46,215 nucleotides of DNA, taken from Bernardetia sp. Lineage in GTDB: Bacteria > Bacteroidota > Bacteroidia > Cytophagales > Bernardetiaceae. The DNA is taken from the NCBI RefSeq assembly GCF_020630935.1, contig NZ_JAHDIG010000039.1:1-46215 (forward strand), given 5' to 3'. Shown in pieces: positions 9,318 through 17,425 of the stretch. Position numbers and translations under genes: made by a program. Positions within the stretch are counted from its first letter, which is position 1; each line of letters opens with the position of its first letter. The notes beneath the pieces were generated by a model. The model did no database searches and was not told the origin of the DNA. It saw only the letters and a list, made by a program, of their open reading frames with translations.

Positions 9318-9593
9318 ATGAAAAATCCAATCCTATCAGAAAATCATAACTTATCATCTATTCTGAAAGAAAATAATTTTCAAGAATTACAAAATATGAT
9401 AGTACGTTATGTGTACAAAGAAACATCATCCATAGAAAATACAGACATAGAATCATTGCTTCAATCAAACGAAAAATTAAAACAATTTTTTTATGAGGTA
9501 GTAAATTTAAAGAAGCAAATGGATGATTGTCAAACAAGGCACAAACCATCAAATAATGTAATAGAAAAAATACTTAGTTATTCTAAGAATTAG
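9318..9593 (+). CDS. Small unknown protein downstream of the sigma factor
   Basis: A 91-aa mainly helical protein with no membrane segment, signal peptide or zinc motif. Its layout is an acidic helix (NTDIESLLQSNEKLKQFF), a KKQMDD segment, then a short Pro/Ser turn before VIEKILSYSKN. It sits directly behind the ECF sigma factor and before a very strong terminator, so the two form a unit. A role as a soluble sigma partner or anti-sigma factor is inferred from position only. Confidence 0.65.
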   Translation: MKNPILSENHNLSSILKENNFQELQNMIVRYVYKETSSIENTDIESLLQSNEKLKQFFYEVVNLKKQMDDCQTRHKPSNNVIEKILSYSKN

Positions 9594-9620
9594 AATTAAA
9601 AATCTGCTTTTGAAATAAAT

Positions 9621-9658
9621 AAAAAACCTTTGCTTAGTGGGTAGGCAAAGGTTTTTTT
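9621..9658 (+). terminator. Strong intrinsic terminator of the sigma factor operon
   Basis: A perfect 13-bp stem (9621-9633 with 9645-9657) and an 11-nt loop, with a run of seven T residues at 9652-9658. Confidence 0.9.
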
Positions 9659-9689
9659 ATGGAAAAATTTTAAGTAAGCATCTAAAGAT

Positions 9690-9830
9690 AAAACCGAATA
9701 AAGTACTGGACATCCATAGATATTTGTTGTCCTGCGAGTCACAGAACAGGGAAAAGTACCGTTCGTTGGTGTTTTAGCAAAGCGACTCCAACAACTTTTT
9801 ATATTTATGTCCAGTACTCTAAAAACCGAA
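9690..9830. mobile_element. MITE-like element copy B with 9-bp target duplication
   Basis: The element spans 9699-9821 (123 bp). Its ends are inverted repeats: AGTACTGGACAT (9702-9713) is the perfect reverse complement of 9807-9818, and the outer bases read TAAAGTACTGG and CCAGTACTCTA. It is flanked by the perfect direct repeat AAAACCGAA at 9690-9698 and 9822-9830, as expected for a target site duplication. It contains no open frame. Inside are a CCTG/CAGG and CACAGAACAG segment and a GTTGG/CCAAC hairpin. It shares its length and about three quarters of its bases, by eye, with copy C at 24384-24505. Confidence 0.85.
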
Positions 9831-9958
9831 CTTTTGAATTTGTGGGTACGTTGTTATAAATATTGTTATGAAAAAAATGTAAATTAGTGTAATCATATAC
9901 ACAGATAAAAACTATTTTTATCAAACTTATTAATTAATTAAATATCAATACTACTTCT

Positions 9959-12900
9959 ATGAATCTGTACTACTCATTATTACATCAAACTAACCATTTA
10001 AAAAGGAGTGGTTTAGTAAAAATGGCATTGCTGATAGCAGTGTTTACTTGTTTGTTTGTTGCTACACTGCAAGCCCAAACACCATCACAACAAATTACCT
10101 ATCAAGGAAAACTGGTAGAAAATGGAATTCCTTTTTCAGGTTCTGTAACGATGGTATTCGAACTTATCAATCCCACGACTAACGCTATTGAATGGACTGA
10201 AACACAGACGGTAAATGTGGAAGACGGACTCTATTCTGTTGTTTTAGGTACTGATGCTCCTTTTGCTCCCAATTTTTTTGTAAACAATCCTACTTTGGGC
10301 TTACGGGTAAGCGTAAATGGAAATACACTAACCCCTCTTACTGTTTTGCGTGCTGTTCCGTATGCACATGCAGCACGTTCAGTAGCCAATAATTCCATAA
10401 CCTCTATAAAAATAGATAATGGAACTATTCAAACCATAGATATAGCGAGTGGAGGACAAAATAAAATTTTGGGGACGAATGCCAATGGAGACGTAGTTTG
10501 GATTGATAGAAGTGCAGCCTCTGTACCAACTGGAACAGCAGGAGGAGATTTGACAGGGACTTTTCCCAATCCTACTATTGCAAATGATGTCATCGATTCT
10601 ACTAATATAGTTAATGGTTCTATTAATGGGAATGACATAGCTGATGGAACTATTAATAGGCTAGATTTAGAAGATAATGCCGTTACAGAACCAAAAATTG
10701 CAGATAATGCTATAACAAGTAATAAAATAATTAATGGAAGTATCAAAGCAGAAGATATGGAAGCAGGAGGAGTAAATGAAGTACTATCAACCAATGCTAG
10801 TAACATAGTAGAATGGCAGCCTATTTCTTCTTTGGAAACTGACCCCAAAGTAGGGACTTTATCAGATGGTTCTGTTCCTCGTTGGGACAACACAAATCAA
10901 GAGTTAATAAATGGTTCTATTACAGATGATGGAAGTGATGTTGAGGTGAATCCAAGTGCTGATTTTTCTGTAAATGCAGGGGGAGAGGTTTCACTAAGTT
11001 CTAGTGGAAATGTAAGTATAAATTCTACTACTACTACTATTAGCCAAAATTTGAGTATAGGTGATAGCTTGATATTAAACTCTCATAGTGTAAATAATAT
11101 TGCAACTTCTATAGGTAGTCCGACAAGTAATCTAAACTTAGTAACAGAAGCAGCTGTAGAAAATTATGTTGCTACTCAGCTTAGTGGTGCTGCTTTGAGT
11201 TCTGGAAATGGAATCACCATTAGTCCAAGTCCAAGCAATCAAATAAATTTAGGAGGAGCTTTAACTGGACCCACTACGATTGATTTGAATAATCAGAACT
11301 TTGTTTTCTCAACTGCTAGTGGTTCTCCATCTAATTTGTCTATCATAAACGCTCCCTTTAGCGTTACAGATGGAGCAAATGCTTCATTTTTTACTAGTAC
11401 CAATAGTGGAACATATACAACAAATTCATATCTAACAAATCTAGTGGGTAGCAAATTTGATATTAGAAATCAAGCGACAAATACAAGTATATTTCAAATT
11501 ATTAAAACAACTTCAGAAAGAATTGATTCAGATTTAGTTTTAGGACAAACTACAGAAAACACAGGTGGAACTATAAATATTGTAGCGCAAACCACAACAA
11601 GTGGGAGTGATTTTTATAAAGGAGCTAGTCTAAATCTACAAGGAGGTGAAACCTCTAATACCAAAGGGGGAGATCTATATTTAAAAGGAGGAGGTTTTGC
11701 TGCCAGTACAGGAACTATCGGAACAGTTTTTCTACAAGACAATGGAGGAAATGTAGAAATTGGAGATGATGTCAATCTAGATTCTAAGTTGCTTTTAAAT
11801 GGGTGGTTAAATTTGCCAGATATTTCTACCATACCTATTGGTTCAAATAATTTATATGCACAAACTGGAAATTTATTTTGGAATGGAAGTCAAATCGTTA
11901 CAAGCAGTACACTAACTGATGGTAATGGAACTACTGCTGCAGGTAATCACATAAACTTAGGAGGAACATTTGGAAGTGATATAGACCTTATTGGCAATGG
12001 AACAAGTTTATTTAATTTAGATTTAGGAACTGCTACTGATTTTAATGGAAGTTCTATCACACTCAAAGCTGCTGATGCTGGAGAAACCTTTTCTGGACCT
12101 TCTCTTCAAGGTGGAAATGTAAATATAACAGCAGGTAATGAAATTAGTGGTAATGGTAATGGAATAGGAGGAAATGTGAACATAACTGCTGGAACAGGGG
12201 ATTCAGGAGACGGAGGAATATTTCTTTCTGGTGATACTGATATATCAGGAACTACAACCCTAGGTAGCGATTTGAGTGTTCAAGGTAACACAACAATAGG
12301 CAGTTTTACTAATAATAGACCAATATTTCTTAATGGACGCTTGAACTTATCTAATATATCTGCACCTACTGGAACTAATAATTTATATGCGAATGGTGGA
12401 GATTTATTTTGGGATGGACAAAACATTTCTGCTGGAGCTACAAATCCTTGGCTTTTTCAAGGAAGTAATATTTATTATGATTTAGGAAATGTAGGTATTG
12501 GAAACTTCACTTCTGCACTACCAAATGCTGATTTACACATACGAAGTTTAGGAACAGAAGCTGAAATGAGAATAGCAACTTTAGTAGGAGCAGCTAATTT
12601 AAATGATGCTTCCAAAATTGTACTCAGAACAGCTAGAAGAAGCGTTACAGACAATGAGCAGGATATAGCAGATAATCAATTACTTGGTAAAATTATTTTT
12701 GAAGGCTACAATGGAAGTTTTCAAGAAGGAGCTAAAATAGAAACTCGTCTTTTAAATTTCGCTAATTCTAAAAATGAACTTAGCTTTCACGTAGATGGAA
12801 ATAAAAAAATGAATATTGCAGATAATGCAATGCAAATAACGCTTGTTCCACAGGCTGAATTTATTATTGAAGATGATGAGGCTACACCTAATGAATTGTT

Positions 12901-14560
12901 GTTTTTAGGAAGGGATGCAGTTGGAGTGAATGAATTTGAGGTTCAATTAGCTAGTGTAGATATAGGTTCTTCGTCTTTCGGTGGAAGCATAGAATTAAAA
13001 GCTCAAGATATAACAGATGGAGTTAATATCTATGAAGGAGCGAAATTAGACTTACAGGGAGCAGATGCAGATGGATCTCTTAGAGGAGGAGATGTGTTTT
13101 TAGATGCAGGAGCAGGAGATGGAAATCAAGGAACAGTATTTCTACAGTTTTTTAATGAGGGAAATGTAGAAATAGGAAGAGGAGAGTCTGAACTTCAAGT
13201 AAACGGCTTAATTAATATGCCAAATTTTGGAGGTGTTACACCTATATCTGGTAATTTCTTATATGCAGATGGAGGAAACCTGTTCTGGGGAAATCAAGAC
13301 CTCTCTGGTGGAGCTTCTTTGTGGCAAGAATTAGGTGGAGATGTAATAAGACAAAGTAAAGTAGGAATAGGAGACTTTTCGACAGTAGCTGATGCCGACT
13401 TACATATTAAGAGAGAAGGAACAGGATTGCCTGCAAATATTAAACTTTCTAGTGCTAATGGTTCTGCTGGTTCTCCTGCTGGACTTGCAATAACTGATAA
13501 GATAGGAGAAGTAGTTTTTAATGGATATAATGGCTCTACTTTTCAAGATGTAGGAAGAATAGAAATGGTTACTACTGCTATTTCTCCTTCTTTGGAGGCT
13601 GAGATGAGCTTTTATACAAATGGAGTAGAAAATATGAGGATAAGAAGTAATGGCTTGGTAAACATGGGAACAACAACAGGAACAGCAAAGCTGAATGTGC
13701 AAAATAATGGAGATGTATTATCTCTAGTAGGAACTAATACTGCAAGTACAATCAACACACTGGAAGCATCATCAGTAGGACAGTCTAGGGCTGCTTTTTT
13801 TAGTAGAACAGGTACAGGAAACATATCACCACAACCTATAGTCCTCATAAACGAAGGTAACAATGATAGTTCAGCACCTACCCTGCGTATCAATGGTGGC
13901 AACACAAGTACAGCAGCTCTTTCTGTAAACTCTAGAAGTACAATAGGAACACAAAGAATATTGACACTTCAAAATAGTGGTGTAGATAGGTTTTTTGTCG
14001 AAAATAATGGAGATGTAGATATCGCAGGAGACTTAAATGTTGCAGGAACAACAACAAATAGTCCTTTCTCTAGTGATATGCGCTATAAAACACAAATAAG
14101 TACACTTAATAATTCTCTTCAAAATATCTTATCTTTACGTGGAACTCAGTATTTTTGGAAGAACAAGGAAAAAAGAGGTAACAGATTACAATTTGGTGTA
14201 ATTGCACAAGAAGTAGAAGAGGTTTTTCCTAATTTGGTACGTACAGATTCAGAAGGATTTAAGTCTGTTCACTATATAGATTTAATTCCTGTCTTGATAG
14301 AAGCGACTAAAGAGCAGCAAACTATCATAGAGAACCAAAAAGAGGAAATCCAAACACAAAAGTCTGAAATAGAAATGCTCAAAAAGCAGCTTTCAGAGCT
14401 TAAAACATTAGTTGCTTCTCTTGAAGAAAACCAAAATGCTAATTCTACTCTAGCTAAGAAAGTAGAGCAACTAGAAAAGCAACTCACAGCGTTGGTAGAT
14501 TCTCTTAGTAAAAAGACAGAAACGAATGTACAGACAGCTTCTTTGAAAGAGGATGAATAA
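9959..14560 (+). CDS. Large secreted protein with C-terminal S74 self-cleaving chaperone domain
   Basis: A 1533-aa protein with a signal sequence (hydrophobic core about residues 20-37, ending LQAQ). Residues about 40-140 are a beta domain (ITYQGKLVENG) seen at the start of many Bacteroidota surface proteins. Residues 150-280 have short repeats of the type NGSI..D and DNAIT..KI. The middle is Gly/Asn-rich with duplicated blocks: LNGxLNL..NNLYA.GGxLFW at about 613, 791 and 1081, VGIGxF at about 845 and 1135, and LQGGE/LQGAD at about 559 and 1031. At 1372-1377 is SDMRYK, the Ser-Lys region of endosialidase-type intramolecular chaperones, which trimerise a fibre and then cut themselves off. A coiled coil follows (about 1455-1533). 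A start at 10022, with AAAGGAG upstream at 10001, is an alternative. No phage genes are nearby, so a cell-surface fibre or adhesin is more likely than a phage tail. Confidence 0.85.
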   Translation: MNLYYSLLHQTNHLKRSGLVKMALLIAVFTCLFVATLQAQTPSQQITYQGKLVENGIPFSGSVTMVFELINPTTNAIEWTETQTVNVEDGLYSVVLGTDAPFAPNFFVNNPTLGLRVSVNGNTLTPLTVLRAVPYAHAARSVANNSITSIKIDNGTIQTIDIASGGQNKILGTNANGDVVWIDRSAASVPTGTAGGDLTGTFPNPTIANDVIDSTNIVNGSINGNDIADGTINRLDLEDNAVTEPKIADNAITSNKIINGSIKAEDMEAGGVNEVLSTNASNIVEWQPISSLETDPKVGTLSDGSVPRWDNTNQELINGSITDDGSDVEVNPSADFSVNAGGEVSLSSSGNVSINSTTTTISQNLSIGDSLILNSHSVNNIATSIGSPTSNLNLVTEAAVENYVATQLSGAALSSGNGITISPSPSNQINLGGALTGPTTIDLNNQNFVFSTASGSPSNLSIINAPFSVTDGANASFFTSTNSGTYTTNSYLTNLVGSKFDIRNQATNTSIFQIIKTTSERIDSDLVLGQTTENTGGTINIVAQTTTSGSDFYKGASLNLQGGETSNTKGGDLYLKGGGFAASTGTIGTVFLQDNGGNVEIGDDVNLDSKLLLNGWLNLPDISTIPIGSNNLYAQTGNLFWNGSQIVTSSTLTDGNGTTAAGNHINLGGTFGSDIDLIGNGTSLFNLDLGTATDFNGSSITLKAADAGETFSGPSLQGGNVNITAGNEISGNGNGIGGNVNITAGTGDSGDGGIFLSGDTDISGTTTLGSDLSVQGNTTIGSFTNNRPIFLNGRLNLSNISAPTGTNNLYANGGDLFWDGQNISAGATNPWLFQGSNIYYDLGNVGIGNFTSALPNADLHIRSLGTEAEMRIATLVGAANLNDASKIVLRTARRSVTDNEQDIADNQLLGKIIFEGYNGSFQEGAKIETRLLNFANSKNELSFHVDGNKKMNIADNAMQITLVPQAEFIIEDDEATPNELLFLGRDAVGVNEFEVQLASVDIGSSSFGGSIELKAQDITDGVNIYEGAKLDLQGADADGSLRGGDVFLDAGAGDGNQGTVFLQFFNEGNVEIGRGESELQVNGLINMPNFGGVTPISGNFLYADGGNLFWGNQDLSGGASLWQELGGDVIRQSKVGIGDFSTVADADLHIKREGTGLPANIKLSSANGSAGSPAGLAITDKIGEVVFNGYNGSTFQDVGRIEMVTTAISPSLEAEMSFYTNGVENMRIRSNGLVNMGTTTGTAKLNVQNNGDVLSLVGTNTASTINTLEASSVGQSRAAFFSRTGTGNISPQPIVLINEGNNDSSAPTLRINGGNTSTAALSVNSRSTIGTQRILTLQNSGVDRFFVENNGDVDIAGDLNVAGTTTNSPFSSDMRYKTQISTLNNSLQNILSLRGTQYFWKNKEKRGNRLQFGVIAQEVEEVFPNLVRTDSEGFKSVHYIDLIPVLIEATKEQQTIIENQKEEIQTQKSEIEMLKKQLSELKTLVASLEENQNANSTLAKKVEQLEKQLTALVDSLSKKTETNVQTASLKEDE

Positions 14561-14565
14561 AATAC

Positions 14566-14598
14566 AAACCCTAAGGGGCTTCAAGACCCTTAGGGTTT
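14566..14598. terminator. Bidirectional terminator between the S74 gene and ubiA
   Basis: A perfect 12-bp stem, AAACCCTAAGGG (14566-14577) with CCCTTAGGGTTT (14587-14598), and a 9-nt loop. T-rich runs follow on both strands and the flanking genes converge. Confidence 0.9.
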
Positions 14599-14600
14599 TA

Positions 14601-15461
14601 TTAATATACGACCATTCCCAAAATTCCTACAAGCATCATAATTTTACAAAACAAACTTAGTTTTTTATAAGAAACAGAATGTGCATTATTCAGCTTAATC
14701 ATAAAAAATAGTATCAGACTTATCATTATAATTTTATGTGTCGTATTTGAAACTGTATTGGGAACAAAAAATATGGAAAGAAGTATTGAGAAAATCAGCA
14801 AAGTAGAAAGAATATAGAGAAACCAATGGCTTTTCTGTTTTCCCAACTGAATGGCAGAAGTAAAGCTGTTTTGAAAAACGTCTCCCTTCCAGTCTTCCAA
14901 ATCTTTGACAATTTCCCTAAGCATAGATAGAAAAAATGCCCACAGGCTAAAAAAGTAAATAGAAACAGGAATAGAAGATTCTAAAATACTAACAATAAAA
15001 ATCGAAAAAGCTGTCAGAAAGGAAACTAAAATTGGTTTTAAAATTCCTACTTTCTTACTGTATTTAGCATAAAAAATGAGTATCAAGATACTTAGTAAAA
15101 CTGAAAAACCAATTTTTAAATTAATAACAAATCCTATAAAAATAGAGACTCCAAATAAAATAAAGCTAAAAAAATAGAGTAAAGAAAGATTTTTTTCTGT
15201 AAACTGACTACGCTCAGGAGTATTAATGGCATCTATTTTTCTATCAAAACAATCGTTTAAAATATAGCCTCCTGCTGCGCTCAAAACAGTAGCCAAAACA
15301 ATCAGATAAAAATTTATGTACTGATTTTGATTAAATAATTTTGAAATACAAAGTGAATGGTTTAATAAAAAAACACTACTTAGTGTTTGCGTAAGAACAA
15401 TGAGAAATAAATTGAGAGGGCGAAATGCAGCAATCAGAGAAGAGCTAAAAAAAAATTCCAT
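14601..15461 (-). CDS. UbiA-family prenyltransferase
   Basis: A 286-aa integral membrane protein with about eight to nine membrane segments. It has both aspartate-rich motifs: NDCFDRKID (Asn69-Asp77) and a second one in LEDWKGD in the cytosolic loop after the fifth segment. These bind a prenyl diphosphate through magnesium. In Bacteroidota this group is often labelled geranylgeranylglycerol-phosphate or menaquinone-type transferase; the acceptor cannot be read from the sequence. A well-formed promoter (15635-15665) gives it its own transcript with a roughly 170-nt leader containing a large hairpin. Confidence 0.85.
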   Translation of the reverse strand: MEFFFSSSLIAAFRPLNLFLIVLTQTLSSVFLLNHSLCISKLFNQNQYINFYLIVLATVLSAAGGYILNDCFDRKIDAINTPERSQFTEKNLSLLYFFSFILFGVSIFIGFVINLKIGFSVLLSILILIFYAKYSKKVGILKPILVSFLTAFSIFIVSILESSIPVSIYFFSLWAFFLSMLREIVKDLEDWKGDVFQNSFTSAIQLGKQKSHWFLYILSTLLIFSILLSIFFVPNTVSNTTHKIIMISLILFFMIKLNNAHSVSYKKLSLFCKIMMLVGILGMVVY

Positions 15462-15531
15462 AAAGCTATATGATTATTTGTGTAGGGATAAGGCTTGCCT
15501 CATTCGAAACCATACAAGAAATAATCCTTTT

Positions 15532-15576
15532 TTGAAACTTGTGAGGGAAGCAATGCCTCCCCCTCAAGGCTTTCAA
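15532..15576. repeat. Long imperfect palindrome in the ubiA leader
   Basis: CTTGTGAGGGAAGC (15538-15551) folds on GCCTCCCCCTCAAG (15555-15568) with loop AAT: eleven Watson-Crick pairs, two G-T pairs and one mismatch. It continues past a 2-nt bulge as TTGAAA (15532-15537) with TTTCAA (15571-15576). It is far more GC-rich than its surroundings. AAGGCTTGCCT at about 15490-15500 is a second small palindrome. No T run follows on the ubiA strand, so it is not a normal terminator. It could be a REP-like repeat or a leader structure. Confidence 0.55.
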
Positions 15577-15634
15577 CCAGCTATGAAAAAGCTTAGAAAT
15601 TTTCTTATACCAAGTATAAGTATATTTCTATTCT

Positions 15635-15665
15635 CAAATGTATGATTTGATACTGATAATTGCAA
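15635..15665 (-). promoter_or_regulatory. Promoter of ubiA-type gene
   Basis: Read on the minus strand this is TTG (15665-15663), a 20-bp spacer, then TACATTTG (15642-15635), the Bacteroidota -33/-7 arrangement. Transcription would start near 15629, about 170 bp before the ATG. Confidence 0.6.
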
Positions 15666-15818
15666 GCTATTTCTTAAAATTTGGTTAAAAAATTGAAATT
15701 ATTTTATATTATACCTAATTAAAGTTCAAATACACAAGGTTATACAATCTTTCCAACAAACCAACGATAAAACTTTTTTGAGTAAGTTCTCTTCTGTTTT
15801 GCTTACATTTTAAGTTTT

Positions 15819-16082
15819 CTAAACAGCTACATTTTTTTGTTCTCTACCTGTTAGGTTGATAGCCTCAACACTTTTTATTTCTTCTACTTCGTTTAAAATC
15901 GCTTGTTCTATGCCTGTTTTGAGGGTAATAGGAGAAATAGAACAAGAACCACATGCTCCAATCATTTCTACTTTTACTATTCCATCCTCTGTAATTTCTA
16001 CTACTTTTACATCTCCTCCATCTGCTTTCAAATAAGGACGTACTGTGTCCAACGCTTTTTCTACTCTTTCTGTTAAACTCAT
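15819..16082 (-). CDS. NifU C-terminal domain Fe-S scaffold protein
   Basis: An 87-aa protein consisting only of the NifU C-terminal domain. YLKADGGDVKVVEI leads to the cluster-binding CGSC motif (Cys44, Cys47) and ITLKTGIEQAI follows. Such Nfu proteins hold a 4Fe-4S cluster and pass it to target enzymes. It lies 104 bp after mrp, another Fe-S carrier, on the same strand, a pairing common in Bacteroidota, so they probably work together. A 9-bp inverted repeat lies between them. Confidence 0.92.
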   Translation of the reverse strand: MSLTERVEKALDTVRPYLKADGGDVKVVEITEDGIVKVEMIGACGSCSISPITLKTGIEQAILNEVEEIKSVEAINLTGREQKNVAV

Positions 16083-16111
16083 AATGGTATTACTTTTATA
16101 TTTTTTGTAAA

Positions 16112-16143
16112 ATAGAGCTTCTACTAATTTGTAAAAGCTCTAT
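16112..16143 (-). other. Inverted repeat between mrp and nifU
   Basis: ATAGAGCTT (16112-16120) pairs perfectly with AAGCTCTAT (16135-16143) across 14 nt. On the minus strand only a weak T run follows. It may attenuate read-through from mrp to nifU or simply terminate mrp. Confidence 0.4.
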
Positions 16144-16186
16144 AAAAACTATTCTTATTCAAAGATAACTAATTTTTGAAACAATT

Positions 16187-17323
16187 TTAGGATAGCGAAA
16201 CGGCTTCTGTTGGATTTTGCTCTGCATTTCTTAGGGCTACACTTTGTGCCAATTTTTGAGCAATTTCTTTAAATGTTTCTGTAACAAGTTCTGACTGAGT
16301 TTCAAGACTTTTTCCTTCAGCTTCTTGGGCTGCTAGTGGAATGCCTTCATCGCCAGCCTCACGAATTGCCTGTACTAATGGAACTTCTCCCAAGAACGGC
16401 ACATCATTGCGCTTTGCCAACACTTTTCCTCCATTTTCTCCAAAAAGATAATATTTGTTGTTTGGAAGTTCGGCAGGAGTAAAATATGCCATATTTTCTA
16501 TAATTCCCAAAATAGGAACATTAATTTTAGGTTGTGTAAACATTGCCACTCCTTTTTGTGCATCTGCTAGGGCAACTCTTTGAGGCGTAGTTACTATTAC
16601 TGCTCCTGTTACAGGCACAGTCTGAACCAATGTGAGATGAATATCGCTCGTTCCGGGAGGAAGGTCAATGAATAGATAATCTAATTCTCCCCAATCTGTA
16701 TCAGCTAAAAACTGACGAAAGGCAGAACTTGCCATAGGACCACGCCACACAATCGCATCATCTGGAGGGGCAAGAAATCCGATAGAGAGAAGTTTTACAC
16801 CATGCTTTTCAAAAGGCAAGATGATATAACGCTCTCCTTCTTGACGAACACCAGGGCGTGCCGTCTCACAATCAAACATTGTAGGAATAGAAGGTCCAAA
16901 AATATCGGCATCTATCAAGCCTACTTTAGCACCAGTTTGAGCAAGCGCAACAGCTAAATTTGAAGCTACCGTAGATTTTCCAACACCACCTTTTCCAGAG
17001 GCAACAGCAATAATATTTTTTACTTCTGGAAGTATTTTTCCTGTTCGGATACTGGTAACATTTGAAGTCATTTCTATCTGACAACGAACTGTTTCATCAT
17101 ACTTTTCATGAATGGCTTTTTCACAGTTATTTCTGATCAGTTCCTTCAAAGGGCAGGCAGGTGTTGTCAAAACAACTGTAAAATGAACTGTGGTTCGGCT
17201 AGGCTCTTGTTCGATAGATATATTTTTTATCATTCCCAACGTTACCAAATCTTTTTTCAAATCTGGGTCATCTACTGTGGAGAGTGCTTCTAAAACTCCT
17301 TCTTTTGTAACTTGTATAGACAT
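16187..17323 (-). CDS. mrp: Mrp/NBP35-family P-loop ATPase (Fe-S cluster carrier)
   Basis: A 378-aa cytosolic protein that loads or transfers Fe-S clusters in an ATP-dependent way. Residues 8-85 are a MIP18/FeS-assembly-P domain (STVDDPDLKKDLVTLGMI, TTPACPLKELI). The deviant Walker A GKGGVGKST is at 110-118, and LFIDLPPGTSD is the Walker B-like segment. The CxxC pair that bridges clusters in E. coli ApbC is missing: the equivalent region reads NMAYFTPAELPNNKYYLFG. The start at 17323 is chosen because the upstream extension (to 17410) is hydrophobic and unlike the family. A -7 box lies at 17373-17380. Confidence 0.93.
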   Translation of the reverse strand: MSIQVTKEGVLEALSTVDDPDLKKDLVTLGMIKNISIEQEPSRTTVHFTVVLTTPACPLKELIRNNCEKAIHEKYDETVRCQIEMTSNVTSIRTGKILPEVKNIIAVASGKGGVGKSTVASNLAVALAQTGAKVGLIDADIFGPSIPTMFDCETARPGVRQEGERYIILPFEKHGVKLLSIGFLAPPDDAIVWRGPMASSAFRQFLADTDWGELDYLFIDLPPGTSDIHLTLVQTVPVTGAVIVTTPQRVALADAQKGVAMFTQPKINVPILGIIENMAYFTPAELPNNKYYLFGENGGKVLAKRNDVPFLGEVPLVQAIREAGDEGIPLAAQEAEGKSLETQSELVTETFKEIAQKLAQSVALRNAEQNPTEAVSLS

Positions 17324-17372
17324 TAATTTATGTTTTGTAATGCTTTTTGTAGCTAATTGAATAATGAATTGC

Positions 17373-17380
17373 AAAAATAC
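17373..17380 (-). promoter_or_regulatory. Candidate -7 box of mrp
   Basis: On the minus strand it reads TATTTTTG followed by CA, an exact TAnnTTTG match about 50 bp before the chosen mrp start. No clear TTG is found at the usual spacing. Its position supports the internal start at 17323. Confidence 0.4.
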
Positions 17381-17425
17381 GAAATAGACAGCTAAACTCC
17401 TTGTAGGCAAAGATAGTTTGACAGT

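Noticed and set aside
9959-14560. Prophage tail fibre region
   Set aside because: The S74 domain is phage-like, but the protein has a signal peptide and no capsid, tail, integrase or lysis genes are nearby.
15400-15645. An 81-codon plus-strand open frame overlapping the start of the prenyltransferase gene
   Set aside because: About a quarter lies antisense in a clear gene and the rest runs through the GC-rich hairpin. The product has no protein-like pattern.
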